From Meloidogyne chitwoodi (taxonomy: Eukaryota > Nematoda > Chromadorea > Rhabditida > Meloidogynidae): DNA of 64,000 nucleotides. The stretch spans positions 2,046,001 through 2,110,000 of the forward strand of contig JACZZP010000005.1 of the NCBI GenBank assembly GCA_015183035.1. Direction: 5' to 3'. This document shows, piece after piece, positions 12,715 to 24,381 of this stretch (position 1 is its first letter; each line of letters starts with the position of its first letter). The notes beneath the pieces were generated by a model. The model saw only the letters and a list, made by a program, of their open reading frames with translations. It searched no databases and was not told where the DNA came from. A program made the position numbers and the translations under genes.

Positions 12715-15700
12715 ATGTTAATAAAATTAAATTTAATTATTTATTTAATTATTTTTATTTTAATAAACATTGTTCAACCAAAAACAACAATTTTGGACAA
12801 TTTAAATGATCAAAGCAAAATTCAATTTGTTCAAAAAATGGAAAATGAATTTAAAAATATGTCAAATTCTTCAATAATTTTTAAATTTCGAATTATTTTT
12901 CTTTTTTGTTTTTGGTATGCAAATTCAATAAGATTTAATCTTACAAATGAAATTGTTAATAAAACAGAAAGAAAAGCTTTTATTGAAGATAAAAATGCAG
13001 AATATTATTTAAATAATATTAATGATACTATTAAGAATATAAAAAATACTTATAGTAAACAAGAAATTGAATTAACTAAATCCGGAGTTTTTTTAAAAAT
13101 TATAAAATTATTAGAAGAAATAGCCCCAATATCTAAAGAAAATGAATTACCTTGGGAAGAAATTAAAAATAAATCTTCAGAATTAATGAGAATAATTAAA
13201 GATTTAGAACATGGTGAAAGTAAATTTAAGACAAAAGTTTTAAGTAAATGTGCACAAATTGTAGTTAAAATACTTTTAAAAATGGAAATAAATGGTAAAA
13301 TATATTTAATTTTTTTAGAATAATTAAATTTTAAAATTTATTATTATATGTATTAAAATTTAATATATACATTTAACAAAGTCTTTTACTTTCTAGCCTT
13401 ATAGAAAAAAATTTTAATATAAGTATATAATTAATATAATAATGACCAATAAATCTAATTAAAATTATAATATTACGTTTAAAAATAAAATTTACAGTCT
13501 AAGTCAATGATTAAAAACTAATAATTAGCAAGACCTTCCCCCAATTCGCTTCGAATCTATCTCCCTGATTAGGGTTGCCAACCCGCCCGACCCGAGTACC
13601 GAAAGATCGAGCGGGTTCGATGAAATAAACCCGATGAACCCGAAAAAGACTCGACACGAAAAAAATCAAAACCCGAAAACCCGAAAAAGACTCGACACGA
13701 AAAAAATCAAAACCCGAAAACCCGAAAAAGACTCGACACGAAAAAAATCAAAACCCGAAAACCCGAAAAAGACTCGACACGAAAAAAATCAAAACCCGAA
13801 AACCCGAAAAAGACTCGACACGAAAAAATGAAACCCGAAAAAGTAAGTACCGAACGCCGGCCCGTACCGAAAACGGCAACCCTATCCCTGATGAATGGGA
13901 CGTACTGTTAATGACTAGATTACTCCAATAATCCTACGACTATTAAATACTTTTTTATTAGAATTCAGCGAGATCGGGATCCCCGATAAAAAATTTTAGG
14001 TTGTTATTCTGATAAGACGAAAATCCCAACTGAGAGATAGATCCTTTTTAATCCTAGTTTGTCTTTTTTTGAAAATTAAAAAAAAAGATGAATTGACAAA
14101 TTTTTTATTTTTTAAATTTAAGAATCTGATAGATATCTTTCTATTAATTTACGCATCGAAATGCGTTTGGAAGAATATTATAATCAAATTAAAAGTAGAT
14201 TGAATGAATTTATCCACAGAAATAAATTTAGTGAATTTGTTACATTACATTCAAAATTTAATGAAGAAATAAATAAAATTGTAGAAAAAATGGAGGTTTT
14301 TGTTTTAATATTTTTTAATTTAAACACTGCACATTGTTATAATTAATGTAATTTCTATGTAGATATAACCCCCAAAAATAATCTCAAAAAAAATATTTGA
14401 GACGACGTCTTTGTGTCTCATTTTTAAGCTCCATAACTATAGTTAAGAGACCGTCCCCTCCCATAAAATAAACCAAAAGATTAGTTTGATTAATCCTGAG
14501 AGCTCTCAGAAGCATAAAGCTTCAACCATCCCACCGCCGATCGAAGGTTTTTCTTTTTCATTTATTATCTAGGCTGGAAGGAAACTTAGCCGGCCTTAAA
14601 ATAGTTAATTATAGCTCTGCAGCCAAAAAATTTTCTCAATAAGTTATAGACCACACTCTTCATGAAAGAAAAAGATATCTGTATATTTACTCATATTTTG
14701 TAACAACCACATAATTCTAATTAACAATTCCCTTGTTATAAACAAAAAATTTTAAATTAACTCTTAATTGTTTAAAAAAATCTTTTAAATATTTTTTTTA
14801 ATTTTTTATTTAAAAGGATTATTTAAAATTTGGTTATTTACCATCAAAGTTACGTGTAACACTCTTCTTTTATTTAATTATTTCCCATTTTGTTGATTTA
14901 CTTGATGAAAATGGAAAAAAACGAATAAATTTTTTAGAAAATATTGAAGAAGAGAATAATTCTAATTCTGTTGAATTTAGTTATATTTATACTTCTGATT
15001 GGTTACAAAATGTAATATTAATACCTTTAGAGGAAAGAATTTATAATTATGTGAGAATTTAATTTTTATTTTTATTTTCGGTTTATAATTATAAATAAAC
15101 TAAAGAAAAAGGGTTGATTAAGTAAAAAAGAAAACAATATTATAAAATTAGCAACCACCAACGGCTCCCGGAAAATGTTTACTTAGAAAATATGTACGTC
15201 TTAAAGGAGCAGTATAAAAAATCAAAAGAAAATAAAATAAAAGAAAAACACATTTAAGGCACAAAGATATATTTTTAAAAAAGTATATTTTTTATGTATT
15301 TTACACAAAAATACATTTTTGTGTTTTTACGAAATATATTTATATATATATGAAAAAACAATAATAGAACACAAAAATGTTATGCGTTTGTGTTTTTCAT
15401 TATTTGTTTTTAAAGAAGAGATCAACCGACATATCTTCCAATATAGAGTTTTACCACTAAACCACAGAATTTTTTATTTATAAATTTTTTACAAATTAAA
15501 AAAACAATTAAAATTTAAGATTATTTTTAATGATCGTTTCTACGCATTATTTCACATAATAAAAATTAGTATATTTCCATTTGTCGATGAATATATTGAT
15601 CAAATAAAATTATTTAATATATTTCGTTTTGACCGAATTGGAAAACAATTGGATGAAGAAATTGAAGAATTGACAGAAATATTATTAAAAGTTGTAGGGA

Positions 15701-15750
15701 AATTAAATATTCTTACTGAACAAGATAAGAATTTAATAAAAAAATTTTAA
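12715..15750 (+). CDS. Secreted helical protein, 405 aa, lineage-specific
   Basis: Exons 12715-13294, 14123-14295, 14817-15050 and 15520-15750 join in phase and end at TAA 15748-15750. The N-terminus is a signal peptide of about 22 residues (MLIKLN followed by an Ile/Leu/Phe-rich core). The remainder is charged, helical and Asn/Lys/Glu-rich, with several potential N-glycosylation sites (NMSNSS, NLT, NDT). A hydrophobic patch near residues 50-70 could be a buried helix. Intron 1 contains the CCCGA-type hAT element at 13570-13884. An open stretch at 15990-16320 looks like one more exon of the same style but does not join in phase. The family is unknown. Confidence 0.65.
13570..13884. mobile_element. 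hAT-like element with 41-bp internal tandem repeats
   Basis: Ends TAGGGTTGCCAACCCG and CGGCAACCCTA are flanked by an exact 8-bp duplication, TCCCTGAT, at 13562-13569 and 13885-13892. The interior carries about five copies of a 41-bp unit containing CCCGAAAAAGACTCGACACG. Its open frame across 13634-13831 is a by-product of the repeat. It lies in intron 1 of the secreted gene. Confidence 0.85.
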
Positions 15751-15778
15751 ATAAAATTAATAATTTGTTTTTTTTTTG

Positions 15779-15914
15779 GTTATGCGACCAACAGTCACAG
15801 CTCAACTTTTTATAACTTTTTATCCGTAAGTCTCAAAATATTTTTCAAGCGAATAATTAAAATTTTGCGGATACAAAGTTGCGGATAAAATTGCGGACTT
15901 TTTGGTTGCATAAA
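15779..15914. mobile_element. MITE of the TTGCGGA type
   Basis: Imperfect inverted ends GTTATGCGACCAA and TTGGTTGCATAAAC enclose subterminal TTGCGGATAAAA-type words. Related words occur at 2637-2660, 40590-41070 and 60484-60700. It lies just after the stop of the 405-aa secreted gene and before the orphan exon. Confidence 0.5.
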
Positions 15915-15989
15915 CGAAAATAAACTTTATTTATTTTTTTATCAAATTTAATTTTCAATTTAATTCAATATATCTAAAAATATTAAAAG

Positions 15990-16320
15990 TTTAAGTCCAA
16001 CAACCTCCACCAATTCTTCTTTATTAAATACAAAATGTAATCAACTTATTGAATTATTTGAAGAAAAATTTATAATTCCCGTTTCTTTTATAAAGAAAAG
16101 TGTAAATTTAACAATAAATGAAGCATTAAATAAATTAAAAGAAAATTGTTCAATAAATTCAAATAATTTTTCAACAAATATTTTAAAATTTTATGGGTAT
16201 ATTTATGAGAAAATTGCAGAATTTGAGGAAGCAAATAATTGGATAAGAAAATTTTCAAAATTTGTGAATGAAGAAATTATAATTGAAAGTTTTGCGGATA
16301 CAATTTATATTGAAAGTTAA
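15990..16320 (+). pseudogene. Orphan coding exon, helical protein fragment
   Basis: A 110-codon open stretch follows an acceptor (TTAAAAG) and ends at TAA 16318-16320. Composition matches the upstream secreted helical gene, with Ser/Thr-rich residues, two cysteines and Lys/Glu helices. It needs two leftover bases from an upstream exon, but the exon ending at 15750 stops in frame and offers no such donor. The MITE at 15779-15914 may have disrupted the original joint. It could be a broken last exon or the remnant of another gene. Confidence 0.4.
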
Positions 16321-16359
16321 ATTAAGGGAGACTTTAAAAATTGTAAATATGTTTTGAAC

Positions 16360-16510
16360 TAGGGCTCAGCGGGATCAAAATTCTGGCCAAAAATTGAGAT
16401 TTTTAATACCGGTCCTCAATTTCGACTTTAAATCGGAATTGTAAAAACCTTAGATCAGGACTCGAAATCGGGACTTAAAAAAGTAGGAATAATCCTCCCG
16501 CTGAACCTTA
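16360..16510. mobile_element. Degenerate TIR element
   Basis: Ends TAGGGCTCAGCGGGA and TCCCGCTGAACCTTA are inverted with two mismatches, and the core has AAATCGGAATT-type words. No target duplication was found. It resembles the hAT-like MITEs elsewhere in the window but is older or incomplete. Confidence 0.45.
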
Positions 16511-17059
16511 TTGACAAACTACAAAGGAAAATACAAAGTATTAATATATTTTATATTTTGTGCTCTTTCAGTTCTTCCATTTTAATCAATTAGAAGATAA
16601 AAAAGAACCGATTTACTGATAATACTATATTTTTACTAAATGCTATTTATTCTACATTTAATGGTTAAAAAATCATAAATTTTTTACTATAAAGTTATAA
16701 AAATTTTATTTAATCTCTTCTTCAATAATTTTTTAATTTTTATTCCACATTTCAATAAAATTAAATAAAATCTATTAAATTAAACAAGTTTATTTAAAAA
16801 TTAAAGCCACGTGCAATAAACTGGGCTTATTCAATTGAATATTTCTTTGACGTCTGTCTACACACTATTTTCTTAACTAAATCTGTCTATTCTGATTTTG
16901 AAGACCAAAAATTAATTTTAATCAAATATAAATTTTGACTCTCTTTTCTTCTAAATTTAATTTATTTAATTTTATTATTTTTATTAAATTTAATTAATTT
17001 AAGGGTTAAAATCTGTGATACTAATATTTAACGTATAATTAAATTATTAATATTTAAAA

Positions 17060-18997
17060 ATGGTATGCTCAATGTCAGAAGATACAAAAAATGATGGCGA
17101 GGTTTTCTTTTCATTTTTTCTTAAAGTTTTAGTGATATGTTTAAATTTTAATAAATTTGTTTTTAAAATACCTAAAAATTATGCCTTAAATTTAATTTTC
17201 TGTAGAAAATTAATTTTTAGGATATTTGTCGCTATCCCAACATACCATTTTAAATTTTTTAGGAATACAAATCTTCACAAAACGTTCCTTTTGATTCAAA
17301 TTCCGAAAAACCTAAAAATTCTAATGTAAATAGAAGAAAAAACAATCCGTCTTGTTCTTCCCTGTGTTTTCCTTTTGCTGTTGTTGCCTTAATTTTTTCT
17401 TTATTAATTGCTTTCTTTTCCCTTCAATATTATCTACCAAAAGCAGCAATTTACTCAAATCAATATCTTTGTAATATAAATGGCTTAAATAGTCGTTTAT
17501 TTAATTCAAGCAGTATTGGCCTTCCGAAGGTTTTTTTAATTATTTTTATTTTTAGGCGTAGTTTTAGAAGAGGTATGGACTTCTTATAAAAATTTATTTT
17601 TAAGTATCTTCCCGATGGACGTACTCAATACGAAATTGCTGTTGTTTCCGACTTGGATCATGATAGCAAATTTAATGAAAAAAAGAATACTTGGAGAAGC
17701 TTTTTAAAACGAGGAAGTTTGTATTTTCATCCAGAATTGTTTACTGCACAAATTCATTGGGATGATGCTGAAAGTATTGTGCTTTATTCACAATTGTCTT
17801 CTGGTGGAAGAGCTATGGAGTATTATTTTTTAATTTTTTTATAAAGCGTTAATTTAAATTATTAAAACTTTTCAAATTTAAGACTTTCCGATTTGGCTGT
17901 ATTTGATGGTAATTTGCTTACAGTTGATGATAGGACTGGTATTATATATAAGTATGTCTTTTTTCCTTTTAATAATAATTAAATAAATATTTAAGAATCG
18001 ACAATTTCAAAACTATGGTTCCTTGGGTTTTTCTAAATGATGGGCCTGGCAATACTACTAAAGGATTTAAAGCTGAATGGATGGCAGTAAAAAACGAACA
18101 TTTATATGTTGGTGGATTAGGAAAAGGTTTATAATTTTATTTAAAATTTTTAACTTTTTTAGGAGTTCATTTGACTATATTTTTTTCAAAAAGTTCAATT
18201 TATTATAAATACAATTATTTATTTTTTTAGAATGGACAACCACTCAAGGACTATTCCAAAATTATCATCCAATGTGGATTAAGGTTTTTTTAATTTTATT
18301 TTATATAAGCTTAAAATATCTAAAAAAGGTCATTAACTCAAACGGCGAAATTGCTCATGTTGATTGGACAGAAAATTATGCCAAAATTAGACAAACTGTT
18401 GGAATTAAATTTCCTGGTTATATGATACATGGCAAGTAGTTTTTTTTAATTTTTTTAGAAAAAAAAAGAGTTAATTTATTAAATTTTCAATTAAATATAC
18501 TTAACTAATGTTTACTTTTTACACTAATTTTTAGAATCAGCTCAGTGGTCAGATGTACATAAAAAATGGTTTTTCCTTCCTAGGTTATTTTTTATTTTGA
18601 TCTATTTTTTAGAATATTGTTTTTAGACGTGCTTCTAATCACACATATTCTGAGGACACAGATGAACACAAAGGGACTAATTTATTATTAATTGCTGATG
18701 AAGAATTTAAAAATATTGAGGTTGATTTATTTTTTAGAATTTAAAAAATTGTCCATTTAATTTATTTTAAAGGTAAAATATATTGGTTCGGTTGGTGATG
18801 GCTCACGTGGTTTTTCCGCTTTTCAATTTTTGCCTGGTAGTGATGATCAATTTATTGTAGCTCTAAAATCTGAGGAACGTAATGGTAAGGCTGTCGCATC
18901 ATATCTTTCATTTTTCCGTCTCTCTGATGGTCAATTTTTGCTTGAAGAACAAAAGTTTGATGGTCCTTATAAATTTGAAGGTTTAATTATTTTTTGA
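17060..18997 (+). CDS. Apyrase, calcium-activated nucleotidase, type II membrane
   Basis: Ten exons join in phase to give 415 aa: 17060-17101, 17263-17529, 17605-17819, 17883-17951, 17996-18126, 18231-18283, 18329-18431, 18535-18583, 18627-18720 and 18773-18997. Residues around 48-70 form a single membrane anchor after a cytosolic Ser/Asn-rich tail, so it is a signal-anchored Golgi/ER or surface enzyme. The SCAN-family five-bladed fold is recognisable from [63 protein letters not shown] and [12 protein letters not shown]. This family hydrolyses UDP, GDP and other nucleoside diphosphates with calcium; in the secretory pathway it removes UDP released by glycosyltransferases. Intron 7 uses a GC donor (CATG|GCAAGT). 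It is complete and close in length to animal CANT1. Confidence 0.93.
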
Positions 18998-20087
18998 GAA
19001 GAAATCTATTTTGGTCTTGTGTTGTATTTAATGTTTTTATATTCTATATATTCTTTTTTTTTTCTTTTTTCATTCCCTTTTATTTCTTATAACACTTCTG
19101 AATATATTAAGAAATAAATTTCTACTTATTTTTATTAATTAAAATTATTTAAACTTTATATATAAATATTTCATAAAGATTTAAATTTATTTTAAAAAAT
19201 CGGGTTTAGTTTACTCTATGCTCTGCTAATACTTATTAAACTTTTTTATTTACGTATATTTAAACTTAAATTCTTTTCCACTATTTTCTGTTGTTTTTCA
19301 TGAATATAATGTACATATAATTTAATTATTTGTCTTAAATAGGTATAAAAATTTTTAAATTATTTGACCTGTATTTTATTTATTTATTTTCCCCTAGGAG
19401 CAGCCATATTACTAATTTACAGACTTTTTTTAAGATTACTTAAGTAAAATCATAACACTTAAAAATAGAATTAAAACTTAAACTTAAAACATGATTTAAG
19501 TATATTCTCAAAACAAAAATAAAGAAATTAAAGCTTGAACTTAAAACTTGACTTATCGTTATTCAAACTGCAGCAAAATTATAGGTATCCGAAGTGTCTA
19601 TTAAAAAAGTTACTATTAGTGAATTGAATTAACCAATTATTAATGTAGAATAAAATTTAAATTTAATTTACTCGTTCTATACATTATTTACTCAAAAGCA
19701 TAAATTTCAACATTAAAAAAAATTAAATTTTTTTAAATTAAGCTTACTAATTTTAATTTTAAAATATAAAAAAATTAAGTTAAACAATAAATAAGAAATT
19801 GGAAAATAATTTAAAATTAGCTTTTTTTAAGCGAAAGAAATGCTGGATAAATAATTAAAATATATATTTTAATTAGGTAAATTAATATATAGTTTACTCA
19901 AAAAAATTTCTTAAAAAAGTCAAACCTTGCTTAGTTATTTAAAAAAAATAGTTTAAAAATTAAATTATTTTATTAATAAAATACATACTACTAATTTAAA
20001 TATTAATAATTTTATTAAAATTTATTTAAATATTTTTCCAGAATTATTTAATTTAAAAAAGAAAATAAAAATTATTTTTTTTGAAAA
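18998..20087. other. AT-rich intergenic region
   Basis: No gene seen. At 19436-19560 there is a cluster of CTTAAAACTTG and CTTAAACTTAAAAC words, a dispersed low-complexity repeat that recurs at 10380-10560, in both carboxypeptidase introns, at 27600-27720, 28850-29120 and 31990-32450. Confidence 0.5.
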
Positions 20088-22941
20088 ATGACAAAATTAA
20101 ATAAAATTAATTTATTTAATATTTTATTTCTATTTTGTAATTTTTTTAATGAAATTCATGCATTTTCTGATGAAATTATTTCATTACCTGGAATTAATTT
20201 TAAATTAAATTTTAAGCATTATTCAGGCAAATTATTATTTTAATTTTTTAAATTTAATTTTTAAAAATTTTAAGGTTATTTGGATGCTGGAAATGGCAAT
20301 TTATTTCATTATTGGTTTGTTGAATCACAAGGAAATCCAAAAACAGATCCATTGGTTTTATTAAAATTTAAATAAAATTAAATAATTTATTTATTTTAAT
20401 AAAGGTTTTATGGTTAAATGGAGGTCCAGGCTGTTCTTCTCTTGGTGGATTATTAAATGAATTGGGACCTTATTTAATAAATAAAGATGGAAAAACACTT
20501 CGCCAAAATCCTTATTCTTGGAATAAATATGCTTCAATTATATTTTTAGAATCTCCTGCTTGGGTTGGATTTTCTTATAATATTAAATCTAAAAATGTAA
20601 CAACAGACGATAATGAGGTAATCAATTATTTTTTATATATTATTATTTTAAGCTTGTGAATAATAATAAATGTAGAGAAAATACCAAAATTAAGTTTATA
20701 AACTTAAACTTGAAAATTTCAAGTTGCAAACTTAAATTTTTGCTAATTTAAGTTTACTTATTTTATGTTATGTAGGAGTATTGTAAAATTTAGAGTAAAA
20801 TACTAAACTTAAACTTGCAAACTTAAGTTTTGAAAAAAAGAAGATCTAATTAAATATTTAAATAAATAGAATATTTAGGTAGCAACAGCAAACTATGCTG
20901 CAATTAAAGATTTTTTTAAAAAATATCCTTCTTATAAATCAAATACTTTATTTCTCACTGGAGAGTCTTATGCTGGTAAATATGTACCTACACTTGCTTC
21001 CAAAATTGTTATTGCACAAAAACAAACACCTATAAATTTAAAAGTGAAATTTTTAGATATTTTAATTACACAAATAGATAACTTATTACTAAAAATTAAT
21101 AAATTAAATTATTTTTTATTTTCATAAATATATTTTAAGTATTTTAAAAATTTAAATTTCTTAGAATCTAACAATAATTTAAAAAATAATATTAAAATAA
21201 TTATTTAAGGGTATTGCTATTGGTGATGGTATTTTAAGTGATATACTTTATTATAATGTAATGCCTGAATTTGCTTATTCTCATGGATTAATTGATGAAA
21301 ATCTTTGGAATTTATTTAAAGTACAATGTTGTAATGGTTGTATTGGTAAATATTATAATTATTTTAATTTTTAAAAAATAAATTAAATTTTAATTTTAAG
21401 ATGGTTGTGATATTTATAATATAAATGACACTAAATGTTTAGATTTAGTAAGAAAAACAATAAAATTAATAATTTAAAATTAATTTTAATTTTTTTAGTA
21501 TGATCGTTTAATGAATAATACTTATAATAATTTGTTTAATATTTATGACATGTACAGTGATTGTGGTAAAAATTATTTTAGGTTAATAGGAAAGATATTT
21601 TAGTAACAACGGTGTTTAAGGCAAAAAAAAGCTCAAAAATAGTGCCCCGCACCGAACTGTACCAACCGAGTTTTTCTAAAATCATAGTCATCAATTCAAA
21701 TTTTTTTTAATTTCTAGGTTAATCCCGATTTGATTTAAATTCCGTAAAATATGAAGTCCCTGGTTCCTTTTAATTTTAACATTCATAATCGGTTCAAAAA
21801 ATTTTATTTTTTCAAATATTTAATAAATTTTAGAAAATACAAATAAAACAAGTAAAAGTCGTGCTTTAAAATATTTCAAGTCTTTAACTAAAAATCAAAT
21901 ATTTAATACAATGAAATTAGAAGATACACAAAGTCAACCAAAATTTGGATCTGTCCAATGCAGTAATTGTAAGAAAATAAAATAAAAATAAAAATATAAT
22001 TTTATTTTACTTATATAAATTTAAATATTTAATTTATTTTTCTAAAATTTAGTTTCGTCTATTGAAAATTATCTAAATATTCCTGAAGGTTTTATTTTAT
22101 ATAAAATTTATATTTATTTAATTATTTATATTTTAGTACAAAAAGCTTTAAATATTCCTTTAATTAATAATAAAGTAATTAAATGGGAAGAATGTTCTGA
22201 TCCTGTCTTTTATAATTATACACAACTTTATGGTTTATTTTTTATTTAAAATTTTAATTTAATTAAAAAAAGATGATATGACTAATTTTACAAAAACTGT
22301 ATTAAATGCTAAAAATATTAGAATAATGTTTTATTATGGAGATGTTGATTTTACTTGCAATTTATTAATTGGACAACGATTTTCTGAACAATTAGGAATT
22401 AAAGTTTAAAAATATTTACTATTTTTAAATAAATTAATTAATTTTAAATAAATTAAAAAATATTAATTTAGTTAAAAACAGCAAAACAACCTTGGATTTT
22501 AAATGGACAAATTGGTGGATTTAAAACTGAATATGAAAATGGACTTTTATTTACTACAAGTAAATATATTTAAATAATTTTTTAAAATAATGTTTAAGGC
22601 TTTGTCAAATTTTAAATTATTTAAAAATAACAAAAAATATATTATATTTTTTTACTGGATTTATAAATATAAAAAAATTAAAAGAAACATCTTTTAAATA
22701 TAAACTGTCATTTGGGGGGTAAAATTACTGTATTAAATTATTTAAGAAAATTTAACTTTAAAAAAATAAAATTAAATAAATTATTTCAATTTTTATTTAT
22801 TTTTAGTTAGAGGAGCTGGTCATATGGTAAATAATTTGTTAAATAAATTTTAAAAATTATTTTTATTTTAAGGCTCCAGAAAATAAACCTCAACAAACAC
22901 TTTATATGTTTAAACAATTTTTGGATAATAAACCTCTTTGA
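20088..22941 (+). CDS. Serine carboxypeptidase, S10 family, copy 1
   Basis: Fourteen exons give 473 aa: 20088-20226, 20275-20354, 20405-20617, 20879-21043, 21210-21345, 21401-21447, 21499-21565, 21834-21968, 22053-22088, 22137-22232, 22273-22403, 22472-22559, 22807-22826 and 22873-22941. A signal peptide of about 25 residues precedes an S10 body with [13 protein letters not shown] (oxyanion hole), the nucleophile in GESYAG, the catalytic Asp in YGDVD and the His in GAGHM. The family removes C-terminal residues in acidic lysosomal or secreted compartments. Intron 1 has a GC donor where copy 2 has GT. The oxyanion-helper region reads GDG instead of the more common GNG. Large parts of its 5' and 3' ends, introns included, are nearly identical to copy 2. 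Confidence 0.93.
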
Positions 22942-24381
22942 AGGAAATTTTGAAAATATTATTTAATTTAATAAAGTCGCACATATATATTTTTAATTAA
23001 ATTTAATGGCTTTAAAAGGGGGAATTAAAATTTAATAATTATTTTTTAAAAAATATAAATAATTTACTAATTTTTTAATACTTCTATATAAATATTAAGG
23101 AATATTTTAAGTCAAATAATAAAAATTTAGAATGTACATAATTTAGTGATTTTTTAATGCTTTGATTGAATAAAAAATATTTAAATAAGTGTTAGTTATG
23201 TTTAAAATTGAAGATAATTCTGAGAAAAAACAATATATCCAAAAAAAATTTATAAAAATTAAATAGTTTGGAAATGAAAAATTTAATTTAAAAAATAATA
23301 AAAAAGTTAATCATTTTTAACGTTTGTAATCAGAAAATTCTTAATTTTTGTAAAAATCTTCAGTTATATAATGCTTGGAAATATTATAAATAAATGGATT
23401 AGAAGTTAAATTATTTCCAAAATTAGTTTCAATTGAACAACATTTTAGAACAATAAATGGTTGAAAAAGTTCGTATTTTTCTTCCATTAACACAGATTTA
23501 CCTTTAAAAATTAATTAATATTTAAATAATAAAATTTATTAATATTTAACTTAACAATTTGTTTTCCATTTTGAGTAAAAAAAACATAAGGTAATTTATT
23601 ATTAATTTATGGAGGTGGATAAACTAATCCACAACCAATTATATCATTATTTTTAAAGGAAAATTAAAAAGTTTAATAAAATGATTTTCAATTTGAAAGT
23701 AATAATAAATTGATTCTTCTGTTGGCCATAAACTAATAGCAATTTTGTAATTTCTAAGACCTATTATTATTATATATGTTTTTTCTTCCATTTGAAATTT
23801 AACACTGCATAATAGAATAGTGTAAATGTTGAACAATTTAAACAAAATTGAAACAGTTCAGAATTTTTGTAAGGAGAAAACACTGTTTAAATACATGCTT
23901 GCTTACAAAACCTTGAATACAACACCTTTACTCTTTTAAATACAATTTTAATAAATTTATATTTAATTTTAGAAAGAATTTTTATAAAATTTTATTCAAT
24001 TTTGCAAAAAAAAAATAGAAAAAAATAATTTTTAATTAATTTATTTGCAAAAACAGACAATAAATGGAAGCAACACATAACACAAACACTTCATAAAAAA
24101 GTAGATATTTTAAAAATAATTTTGAATATAAATAAATTACAAAATTTATTAATTTTCTGTATAAATAAATAAAACTAAAATAGAAAAATTAATTTTTCCA
24201 CGTTTCTTTAATAAAACTTTTTTTCTTAATAAATTAAATATTTAATTCCTTTTATAAATTATTTAAAAATGCTGGATAAATAATTAAAAATTATTTTATT
24301 AACTGAAAAATTTATTAAGAATTTTATATAAATAATTATTAATAAATTATTTAATAATTATTATTTTTAAAATTATTTTAA
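22942..24381. other. Spacer between tandem carboxypeptidases
   Basis: AT-rich spacer of 1.4 kb. Short minus-strand open stretches around 23339-23845 read as helical, aromatic-rich peptides and could be remains of a decayed exon, but no supported gene model was found. Confidence 0.4.

Noticed and set aside
13634..13831. Lys/Arg-rich 65-codon frame
   Set aside because: It lies within the 41-bp tandem repeats of a transposon with an exact target duplication.
15421..15470. Third tRNA-like sequence (TGTGGTTTAGTGG on minus strand)
   Set aside because: Only an A-box-like half is present; no B box or pairing arms.
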